DNA of 64,000 nt, from contig CM018610.1 in assembly GCA_009192285.1 (NCBI GenBank), positions 1-64,000 on the forward strand. The letters are read 5' to 3'. Positions within the stretch are counted from its first letter, which is position 1, and each line of letters begins with the position of its first letter. The DNA comes from Morchella semilibera. Its lineage: Eukaryota > Ascomycota > Pezizomycetes > Pezizales > Morchellaceae. Positions 34,540 through 44,496 of this stretch are shown here, in pieces. Both the position numbers and the translations under genes were made by a program. A model generated the notes under the pieces. It worked only from the letters and a program-made list of their open reading frames with translations. It had not been told where the DNA came from and did not search any database.

Positions 34540-37237
34540 ATGGCGAGCATCCCCACATACTTCACCACAAACCCCGACTACAAGACTTGGTCTCTACACT
34601 CGTTCCTCGCATCAGAGCTCCCATCTACAACTACAACAATCGACAACGCGACAAAGCGACGACTCGGCGACGCGTGGAACAGCACCCTGCTGCACTATGC
34701 GGCAGACGAGGAGAACCCGAGACGGGCGGGGTGGGCGGAGAGGTTGAGGAGGGAGTGGAAAGATGTGAGTATTCGGTGATATTAAATTACAGGTTTATCT
34801 ATGGGAATATTCATATTCAAGGGGTTGTAATGGTGGTGAATCGAGTCTCGGTCGGTAGGTTTTTTTGGGTGACTCGGGGGATGAATGATGATGGTGATGC
34901 TGACTAAGTATGTCTTGGCGGGAATGTGTTAGTAAGCGAGGGTCAATCACAACTCAGCAACCGAGACCGGGTCGCCGGTTATTTTCCCCCCCCATCGCTC
35001 CAGCACCGTCCCGCTGCCGGAACAGATGCGGGTTACATGCCCGGCCGCTGTCCTCTCTCTCTCTCTCCCATCGGGGCCGACACGGTGCCATCCTGCCACC
35101 GTCCCCCCCCCCTTCATCGCCGCGATGGATGCCGTCCTGCCATCCCCCGCCCCATATACATATATCTCTCTACCTTCCCCGTACGCGTGTGCCGTCCTGC
35201 CACCCGCGTGCAATGACCGGAGCCCGTTCTGCCGCTCGTGCCTTCTTGCCGCGCGCGGTGGGGCGGAGGCCTGCCGTGTCTACAACGTCGCTATATCTCC
35301 TCTTCTAGAGGGGATAGACGGATCAGAGAGCCGCCCCGTGGTAATTTCATCATGGGCCGGTGATCTGCTTTGTTTTTTGTTTTTTTTTTTCTGCCCTGTT
35401 TTGCACCTTGCGTGCGGTGGTGCGGTCGTGGCTGACGGGTGGATGAGATGATGCGGTGTTGTAGCGGGTGCCCTCGTGCCACCGGCTGCTTGTCGCGTCG
35501 TCTGTCTGTCTGTCTGTCCTCCGGCTGCGCTGCTGTGTCGCATGTTTACTCCTTCGCTCGCTCGCTCGTTTTCTTGTTGACCGTTGTGATGCTAACACGT
35601 GTAGAAATCGACAAACTCGCAGACGGCATTCAACTCGTGGATCCAGGCGCAAGACCCTGCAACGTCGACCCCGGCCCCCTCACCCTCCGTCCCCTCCCCA
35701 GTCCCTTCCGTCGCCTCCTCCGCCTCCGCCTCCCTCCCACCCCCCGCGCCCCCCTCCCGTGCCCCCCGCAAAACCACCCACAAACGCCCGCGCGCATCCC
35801 CCCTCTCCCGTGTCTCCGCAACCACAACCTCCTCGTCAGCCTCCGTGTCCCCAGACGACAGCATCTCCATCGTCTCCAGCACCAGCAGCAGCACCAGCAG
35901 CAGCGCCGCAAGCGGGCTGCTCACGTGGTGCATCCCCAGCGCCGCGGAGCTCCAGGCGCAGTACGACGCTATGCAGAGGAAGGGCGGCGTGGAGGCGCTG
36001 GTGCGCGGTAGGGCTGTGGAGGCGTGTGCGCGCGGGGTGGGGTTCGATGCCGCGATGCTGTGGGTCGTTGATGAGGAGGGAAGGAAGGCGGTGCGGGAGG
36101 CGGTTGAGAAGGAGGCGCAGCGGGAGGCGGCTGAGAAGGAGGGAGAGGAGATGGTGGAGGTGGCAGCGCCACCGATTCCGGAGGTGCCGGAGAGAGTCGT
36201 AAAGTATTTGGAGAGGTTTAAGGAGGTGGGTCTTAGTGGTTTTTTTTTTGTCTTTTTAGTGATAGAAATAAATTGTTTTTGTTTTTTTGCGTGCGTGTCG
36301 TGTTTGAGTTTATGCCGTTTTTGAAACTGTTCTCCCATCCCTTCGCCGGAGCCCTGCCGCGTCGATATCCCATTACCGCCCACTAACCTCCTCCCGCACA
36401 GACAACCAGCACACCCCCCACCCTCTCCGAAATCCTCCACACGGCCTCCCAAGCCCACGCAGACCTCTTCCCAACCCCAACCCACCCCGACAAGCTATGG
36501 GTCGACTCGGCCATGACCCTCGCCCACCGCCTGACATCCGCGCGCTTCCTCTCCCTCCCGCTTACAGAGGGCACCTACGACAGCAGCGTCCATCCCACCT
36601 TCTGGCAAAACTACTTCCTTGACGGCCCCCTGTGGGTGCAGCAGTACCCCTCCCCCTTCCTCCCCCTCCCCCTTCCTCCACTGAGTGCAGCTAACACCAA
36701 CAGGAAAGAGACGAAGCTGCCAACGGCGTCGCCGCTGGCGGCGCTACGATGGGACGGCGTCTTCCTGCCTAAGCGGGCGCTGGCGAACGGAACGCGCCCC
36801 GCCTTCGGGCTCATGGAGGTCTGTCGCGACATTGGAAGCGACGCGGTCAAGTCCCGCCGCGACTGGATCAAGCTGATGCTGGGGCTGCGGGAGGTGCTGC
36901 GGGTGCTGCGCGGCGCGGTTGGTGCTGGCGTGCAGGGGCTGGCGGTGGTGGGCGTGCTCTTGACTGGTATGTGGCTCTGTCCTGTGTGCGGGGGGGGAAG
37001 TGGGCTAATGTGGGGGCGGGGGTAGGCGCGCAGACGACGGTCATGGTCATGAGCTGTGCGGGCGAGAATCTGTACTCGGTTGTTGAGGGGGGCACACACG
37101 TGTTTCCGACGGAGATGGAGGCGGTGGTGGAGGGCGTCACGGCGTATCTCAAGCCTATTTGGCGCGCGAAGGAGATTATGGTCAGGTCGCATGCGGTCGT
37201 GGAGGAGTGCTTTCGCGGGAGGGAGTATGTGATTTAG
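34540..37237 (+). CDS. Uncharacterised 516-aa protein, nuclease-like signature
   Basis: Five exons join in frame: 34540-34764, 35605-36225, 36402-36631, 36704-36966 and 37026-37237. The start CACCATGG is strong. Exon 1 encodes MASIPTYFTTNPDYKTWSLH. Exon 2 has a Pro/Ser/Ala-rich linker, a Ser-rich run and a helical, Glu-rich segment (YDAMQRKGGVEALV). The C-terminal half holds LWVDSAMTLAHRLTS, RWDGVFLPK (about residue 375), FGLMEVCRD, DWIKLMLGLREVL and EGGTHVFPTEMEAVVEGV. The order R-x-D-G, then G-x-x-E-V, then D-x-x-K-L recalls PD-(D/E)xK-like fungal proteins, but this is inference from pattern only. GC content is higher than in neighbouring DNA. The first intron is 840 nt, exceptional for this window. 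The third intron (72 nt) is a multiple of three without stops, so a 540-residue form could arise if it is retained. Confidence 0.65.
34765..35604 (+). other. Unusually long (840-nt) intron with simple repeats
   Basis: Donor GTGAGT at 34765, branch-like GCTAAC and acceptor GTAG at 35604. Inside are CT repeats (35049-35069), GTCT repeats (35498-35518), CTCG repeats (about 35550-35568), a T-rich run (35370-35391), and at least three copies of TGCCRTCCTGCCA (near 35089, 35129, 35189). Other introns in this window are 48-176 nt. It probably grew by insertion of repeats. Confidence 0.5.
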
Positions 37238-37575
37238 AGGGGTGTGCGGGGTTCGGCTTTTTTACTTTGGTTTAGTTTAGTTTATTGGCGGCGACTGTCG
37301 GTTATGTTTTATTTGTCGCAGATGGGGTAATGTGTGTATATACCCAGACTGGTTTTAATGACTGAGCGCGTTTGTGGTAATAAAGTGATATATGCTTCGA
37401 TTTGGGGGGGGGTTTAGTTTCTTTCCTTCCACTGGACAGATAAATATATGAAAACCAATAAACTTGAGTTTATGATCCTCTTTTTTGTGATTGATCTTAC
37501 AAGTGCGGCTTGAACATGGCCTGTCACTCGTGCATAGGATATCACTCGGTCAGGACTCATCACTCGGTATAAAGG

Positions 37576-37605
37576 TGAGTCATGGTGACTCACTCGGTTT
37601 ATATA
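37576..37605 (+). promoter_or_regulatory. Paired bZIP-type sites before a TATA motif
   Basis: TGAGTCA (37576-37582) and TGACTCA (37586-37592), inverted and three bases apart, match the Gcn4/CpcA binding consensus. TTTATATA follows at 37598. TCACTCGG occurs three times nearby (37548, 37560, 37590). No convincing gene follows within 1 kb, so the target is unclear. Confidence 0.35.
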
Positions 37606-40600
37606 CTTGGCCCGGGAGGGCTTAGTCTCGGGCTTGATCGATAGTTCATACATGCAACGCTTGGTCTCTGGCGGCGGTGGGGGCGGGGATGTGTTGATCG
37701 TGGTATGCGAGCTTTCTATGTCTTGCCACCTTCTGCTTTCCGGTCTATTCCGGTTTTTATCCTTCCCGGTTTTCCATTTACTAGTACCATCCTCTTCTCC
37801 ATTTTCCGTTTTATAATTTAGCCCTTTTTATATCTCCACCTCGCTAGCGCGGGGGCTCAAATCATAGCTTGATGAGGGATGTATGAACGACTCATAAGAT
37901 TGAATGAACTATATACTATATCTCTAGCTTAAGCTGCGGGGGGGCTGCTCTTATGCCTAAACTTAAACCAGGGCATCACCACTCCACACCCAGCCGTAGG
38001 AAGCGCCCCATACAGCAGTGAGGTGAGGGGAGTTTTCGTTTATATTGGGTTAGAAAACAGTCTGGTAATGGTACTTCGTCTTATTGTTGTAATGGCTGGT
38101 TAACATGCACAGGAGGTCTGGATAAGGGGCGGACGGGCGATCGGGATAGTATTGGCGGGGCAGTCAGGATTTGGTTATATCATCACCATTGACAATTAAC
38201 TCGTTCACTGTTTAGTTGTAGCGCCTGCTTACTCCACCATGCTATCGTATCGCTTGAGCACAGCGATGGACCAGATAAAGCATTTATTATCCTTATGTGT
38301 GTGTTGCAGCTGCTGAACCACACCCTGCACCAGGTGCTCGGAGAACGTTTTAAGTGCAGTTATTTCTTGCGATTGTCCTTGCCATCTCATGTCATGGTTG
38401 GGTATCCTAGCCGGCCGCCCCAGCCCGCTTAAACAGCGCTCCCACGGAAACCTATTTCTCTTCCGGACAGATTTACATTGAACTTAGCTGGATCTATTGT
38501 CGGGTGTCATAAGCAACTGAACATTCATGTTGCAACCAAAACCTATATAAGAACGCAACTCCAAGTAATTATTACTCCGCAGCTGCAAGGAAATTGAGGA
38601 GGAAAATTTATAGATAGACTCCCTGGCTATGAGGGTATCTTTAGCTCAAGTGTCTTATCAGGAGCTCTACTTCGAAACCCCCGACTTGTTAGGTGACTGG
38701 TTCGGTGTTACATCCGACAATACCAACCACTGCAACCGCCGTAAGAGAATTAAGTGGTTTGTACTGCAGGCCTATTAATGCCTTGGTATAGGATGATACG
38801 AAAGTCCAAATACTCGGGCTTAGGGCATTATCTTTCATATGTTCTCCGTGGTCTACATGAACGCCTATCTCTGAATGACTACTAGGTAAATATGCAGAGC
38901 TTGATTAAACCTATAAAGCCGTGTGGAAAAATTCTCTTGAACTGCATAGCCCACGCACCGCGGGGGAATCTGTGTGTGTACGTAGAGCTTACATCTCGAG
39001 TGGCTCACGTCGCAGGGTCAAAGTGTGCGGGATATAGGACTGCAGTAGAGCGGAGGATATGTGATATCTTCCCAGTCCCCGGTTGGTTACCTGTCGCTTC
39101 CCAAGTCTAGATGATGTTGAGAGGGGGGTGTACATGATGCAAGCCATTGTGGTGGACACGGGGCGGGACGAGAAAACCTATCGAACAGTAACCCTAACCC
39201 TGAACTGGAAGTTTGCGGTGTCTTTTTTTTTTGTTTAATTTATTAATTGTAAAAAGACTTGAGAATAGTTTTGAGATCTTTAGGACTAGTTAGGTCTTGT
39301 TGTCCCCGAGGCTACGTTTGTTTTGCCGAAAGTCTACCCATCATTATATTAGGACCAATGATTACTCTCTACGGTGCGTGATCCACAGGCCAAATACCTA
39401 CCAACCGAATCCCGTCAAATACTCGGCAAATCTATTTGCCTTAGAGTTAAACCTTTCAGATCGAGGGTATCATGGGGATGGATAACTTGCTTTAGCCTGA
39501 TAAACGGTAACACATTAGGATGATAGGGTAGAATTGTAACGAATGATCAGTGGTGGTTCATGATTTATCTTTGATTAGCTCTATTAGAGCTGGTGTTACC
39601 TATCCCGATGGCCATTCAATTTTTCTTTGTATATCTCCTCCAGTCCCGACACATACACAATGTCGGGTTACATACTGGGTATATAATGGCGCCGATAGAT
39701 ACTGGAGTATGATACTAGAGTATGATGCTGTAAATTCGGGTGGGGGTGGGTGCTGGTTCTGCCCCAAGCCTAGGTTCTAGTATACAGATTCCACGCTTCC
39801 ACTACAGTCTAATCAACGGAGTCTGGCCCTTTCTCAGTGCCTCCTCTCCTCACGCCTCTAATATCCCATATGCCGTTTAAACTCATGTGTGCTTTATAAG
39901 AAACTATTCTACAGAATACAGTGTGTTGGTGCCCCCTGGGATTGTCACAAAGTGGCTATCGTTTGCGGGGATTAGTGGACTTCTCCAACTTCACTATACG
40001 CGAGATACGGGCTCTGGGTCCGATTTCGAAGGTATCCCGCTTGGGAGTTTCAAGACGCATACACGCACCTACATCTCAATATCCCCGTAAATCTCGTTCC
40101 AGAATCTTTTTTTTCTAGGCCTCGGTAGGAGATGAGGGCGATATCCCCTTCAATGGAGGTGTTGATTTAAATTGTAGTAGTCACGACAAATGGTCTGGTA
40201 ATCCCTAACCCTATCCTTGGTACGTGTCCGTTCCTCCACAGCTCGATTATTAGTCAATTCAGTAAGACCATTAAGGTTTAGCCTCAATTCGCCGCTGCCT
40301 CTTCTGAGGCTGCTAAGGCGCTCTTATATATCGGAGGGTGTGGGGCGAGTTGAGTTCTTAATAAAAATGACCTACGTGACTTATAGAATTTTCTGTGTCG
40401 GGCTTGGCGTGAAAAGAACTTTCAAAACCCAAATTCCCTAACTAGGAGAAACCCTAATGGATAAGGATGATATGAGTCGCCTTTCAGCCGTAGAAAAACC
40501 AGACTAGGGCAAGTTGTACGTAAATTTATGCGACTAGGAACTGTGAGGCCGTGCCTGACGACATCCTATGTTGCAATAGCGGATCCATGCCCCAGCCGCA

Positions 40601-41543
40601 CATTACCCTACCAACTCATTTTTATTTGTAGTGTCGCTGCATTTCATTGTACTCTCGGGTTCCAGTTCCCCCCCCCCCCCCATCTGATCGGACTTGCAGA
40701 AAGGCTATTGCGCTGGTACATCTCTTAGCAATTCTGTCCCTATTACTCGTTGCTGGCTTCAGAACGAGATCGACACTCAAAATATCAATAGCTCCCCGAC
40801 CACGGCTGGTATTTGGTACACACAAAAAGCTGCCAAGGCCACCTTTTGTGTGGCATGCAACAGCAATCGAGCATTTCTTGGTGTCTACAGGTGGCGAGGT
40901 TATAATCAACGAAACGTCCGCGTTATTGTATGATCTGGGTCCCCTTGGAGGACCATGCATGTTGAATTCTTCCCCGCACCACCCGCGGTAGTCGTATGTG
41001 TGTGAACTGAGTAAACTTCATACACTGCATGTCCCTTTATATTACAGCTTGTGATGGCCGTGTTTTGGACCATCCCCCCTGGTCGTCGCCTACGTTAGGC
41101 CTTCGGTGAGGCCACTAGAGCAGGAACTATAGCGTGTTTCTATCGCTCCATTTGGTTGGTGGGCTACGCATAGGGGGGACCTCCGCTTTTTGATCCCTTC
41201 CTGACGCCTTGATAATGTTCCCCCTATGGGCACCCTTGCCACATGGGTCAGAAAGTGTCCATCTTTTAGAAATAGAAAGAAAAAGCAAGGGCTAGTGTGT
41301 GTTCTGTTCCGGGCATTTGTACGCTGCCCGGTGGCCTTACACTTAATTGATTCATGAAATATGGGGATCATACCGGGCAGAGGACCTCATAGTTTGACTA
41401 GAGCATAGCATTATATTTTCCTTCTTTCGTTTTTCTCTTCTTTTCTCTTCTTTTTCTTTTTCTTTTTTTTTTTTTTTTGGGGGGGGGGGGGGATCGGGTT
41501 TACGTCGACAAAATTAATTATTCTCAGGCGTTTCCTTGGATAA
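37606..41543. other. Gene-less stretch
   Basis: No gene supported in almost 4 kb. It holds telomere-like CCCTAACCCT at 39189-39201 and 40205-40215, a C run at 40668-40681, a GGCCT/AGGCC hairpin near 41098-41113, and a T-rich tract that turns into a run of about 14 G at 41444-41492. Frames at 39887-40090 and 40694-40933 are isolated and unlike any family I know. Confidence 0.4.
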
Positions 41544-41545
41544 TA

Positions 41546-41880
41546 TGGAGCGGTAAATGTGTCAAAAGTAATTGTACCAACGGTGGTATAAGCACTGAAT
41601 CTCAGCCCTTGCTCCAGTACAAATGCCGACTCCCAGTCACTACTCTGCATTATCATTAATGCCAACAGTTCCACATCGGTGGTAAAATAGCTGCCACCAG
41701 TGGCAGAATGACCCACCACTGGTGGCGAAATTCCCCACCGGTGGACAACCCCCATATATACCGGCATTATATAGCCTCTTTTGGCCAAAAGGTCTGTGCT
41801 TTTATCCATTTTAATGTATAACTGCTGGTATTATTTTCACCACCGTTGGTAAAATCACTTTTGACACGTTTACCGCACCA
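41546..41880. mobile_element. MITE family F, copy 1 (335 bp)
   Basis: Arms begin TGGAGCGGTAAATGTGTCAA on the left and TGGTGCGGTAAACGTGTCAA on the right (other strand), continuing AAGT.ATT and CCAACGGTGGT. TA flanks (41544-41545, 41881-41882). The interior carries several variants of the palindrome CCACCGGTGG, one exact at 41735-41744. It is the same family as 55611-55983, which matches in ends and interior order, including CTGAATCTCAG-like and GGCATTATATAGCC segments. Confidence 0.9.
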
Positions 41881-41882
41881 TA

Positions 41883-43144
41883 GGATTTGAAGTTAAAGTT
41901 ATATACGAGGCTGCTAGAAAATATTTAATCTGAGAATATAATAGGAGAAGACCGATTCGCGGATTAGATGTTATTTTCTTTTGGATTTTGTAGGTTTCCT
42001 TTCAAGCTTAGCCTTTCCCTTCTACCATCACAAAAGCATTTAAGAAAAGTAGCTTACAGACCATCATACTGCGGCTGCAACACAGCATTCAATAAAATTC
42101 TTATTCAAGGTAACACAGTAGTAAATCTTCTTCGCATGGTCTTTACATTATATAGAATTAAGATGTTTATATCGTGCTGTGGTTAGGTGTTTAAAGTTTG
42201 TGCTGCTTGGGGTACCCTTGCTTTTTGCTACGATCCCTTAATTTAGATGGTTCAAAAGGCTGAAATTATCTCTCTTAATTTAAACAATTTCTATCTTTCA
42301 AGTGGGGTAAAACCGGCAATGTTGTCTACGCTGGGCCATGGGTAGGGGTGATTTTAGATACGGATAGAAGAAAGTCGGTAAGAGTTCACAATACCTTATT
42401 TTCTTCATAACTCTAATTAAAGTACCTTTATGTTCTCCTATGATCTGCCACGAATTACTATCTCTCTCTGAATCTTGGCTATCCTGCATAGCGGGTTGTG
42501 GCTATACAGGGGCAGGTATTAAGTGATCGGACGGCCTAGCCACAATTGTGTCTGCAAACACTTTCCCCGGTGGCGTTTCGTCCGATTACTTATTACCGAT
42601 TGATGCACCCCGATAATACACATTTATGCGGCATAGTAATGCCTACGGAGCCAATCGCAATCCAACCCAAGATGACTGGAACATCCTATTCCGGGCAACA
42701 AAATAGACACATAACAGAGCGATTCCACATTAACATAGAAACGCTAAAAATATGGCCGGTAGATTTAAGACCAAGAGGTTTTTGCATGTTATATCTCTCA
42801 GAACTTCACTAGCTATAGCGTGGTGGATCAGAACTTAAATTTTCAGGTAATTACTTCGAACTCTAACGTTGAGGCTGCTCGAATAGCTTAAAGATGTCAT
42901 TAGTGATTTAGAGAACTGTCTCACTGATGTAAAGGCCATACAGCTGAGTCTACACGGTTTTATGAAGCTTGGTGTAGAGCTCCCCCGCCCGTATGCTTGT
43001 TTTGCAGAGGTTATGTGATAGTAACAATATACACATATTTTACAGTCATTAGTTTTAGTAATTGGTATTTTACCACTTTCTCAAGCGACACTTATAATGA
43101 CAATATTATCCATGCCAAACTGAGATTTGCAGCGCTAATAAGTG
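41883..43144. other. Gene-less spacer
   Basis: No gene supported. Open frames are short and composition is AT-rich. Confidence 0.4.
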
Positions 43145-44496
43145 TCAACCTTTCCTTGATTCCACGACCATCAACCACGAGTCCCTAGCGGTGACAGTAA
43201 TTCTTATTGTTCTGCTCTCCTCGGCGGCCCTGGTCTCCTCGTTGCCTTCCCCGCTAGGCATTTCGCTTGGGAGTTCCTCGTCCTCCTCGGGTGTTCTCGA
43301 CCTGTGATTACCTCCTCCACTGTGCTCTCCGCCGGGAGATTGCGGGTCAACCCCTGTGTGGGTATCTGACTCCGGGGAATTTTCGATTCTCTCGGAATTC
43401 TCGGTTCTCTCTGAATTCTCTGAATTCCCGGTTCTCTCGGAATTGTCCATGCCCGAGCTCTGTCTCCCACTGGGGCCCGCATCTGCGTCCTCGGCGCTTC
43501 CAAACTCCTCTCGCTCCCCCTCACTAAACTCTACCTCCTCCGAGTCTCTTAGTCTTATTCTTTTATATGGCCTTGTTTCGTCTGGGTGCTGTGCGGGCCC
43601 TGCTACTTCCTCCGCACCCTCTTCTTCCTCTGCACCCTCTTCTTCCTCTGCGCTCTCTTCTTCCTCTGCACCCTCTTCTTCCTCTGTACCCTCCTCTTCC
43701 TCTGTACCCTCTTCTTCCTCTGCATCCTCTTCCCCCTCTGCACCCCCTCCCTCCCCCGCACCCTCTTCTTCCTCCTCGGTAATATCTCTGTTGTCCTCGT
43801 AGCTAACTACTTCCATTTCTCTTTTTCGTTTCCTCCGCGTCCTCTCCCTCAGTGCTATCATGATTTTGTTTCCCGCCTCGTTTACCGCCGCTCTTACTTC
43901 CTGTCTGACCTTCCGCGCCTCCCTGGCATCGTCTGGTAGTATAACCCTCTCGATTACCTCCTTTTCGATCTGGCCGCGGACCTCCTTGGGTATGTCCAGC
44001 CACGTTTCATGCTCAGTGTCCCCTATTTCCTTGCGGTATATACGCTTCGAGACCCGAGTCAGTAACCATCATGAGTTTTAATGGAGTAGCGATCATGACT
44101 CTAATGAAATTTTACATACCCGCAGCTCCAAGACTGTCGCAGTGTGATCCATCCTTCTTGCCAACTGTACAAAGGGGTCTTTGGCGGCGAGTTTAGCGGT
44201 TTGATCGACTGCAATCCGTGTCAATCTAGCAACTCGAGTATGCCATGCCGAATTACGAGATCTATGTGGGATTGTTGAGAGGCCCTTCAGCATTTCCTCG
44301 ATGTCAGGAACATTAGCAGCCCAGTCTTTAGTGTCGATGACGTTTTTGCGCAGGGTACGCTGTGAATCTCCTTATTAGTACCTACGAAGATTTAGAGAAG
44401 GGCGGCTCTATGTACCTGTAGTCTCAAGATACTGTATCCTGAGGGCCTTCCGAGCGCGGATAGGAGGGAGGTGAAGGGGTTGGTACCATTAGCCAT
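43145..44496 (-). CDS. Uncharacterised 406-aa Glu-rich protein
   Basis: Three exons join in frame: 44496-44416, 44359-44120 and 44044-43145, with introns of 56 nt (GTACAT...CACAG) and 75 nt (GTATGT donor, TACTGAC branch, GAAG acceptor). It starts MANGTNPFTSLLSALGRPSG. Residues 28-107 are helical and charged (KDWAANVPDIEEMLKGLS). After about residue 108 comes RIYRKEIGDTEHETWLDIPK, then a basic RTRRKRKRE patch (near 175) that could be a nuclear signal, then a long Glu run built from EEEEGT/EEEEGA units coded by an 18-bp tandem repeat (about 196-258), a second basic patch RPYKRIRLRD, and NSERTENSE repeats. No domain is recognised. The acidic tract and basic patches suggest a nuclear, perhaps chromatin-linked, protein, but that is a guess. 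It has no breaks, so it is probably a live gene. Confidence 0.65.
43600..43780. repeat. 18-bp coding tandem repeat (Glu-rich)
   Basis: On the plus strand CTCTTCTTCCTCTGCACC and close variants repeat about eight to nine times in phase with the reading frame of the Glu-rich protein. The repeat number is likely to vary between strains. Confidence 0.75.

Noticed and set aside
34910-35600. Several long frames between exons 1 and 2 of the 34.5-kb gene
   Set aside because: They are microsatellite and C-rich translations inside a well-bounded intron, and appear on both strands.
35592-36485. 297-codon minus-strand frame opposite exon 2 of the 34.5-kb gene
   Set aside because: It is a shadow made by GC-rich codons. 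The plus-strand frame joins properly across introns on both sides.
37607-37816. Short plus frame after the bZIP sites
   Set aside because: It has no ATG near the start, a Gly run and no family signature.
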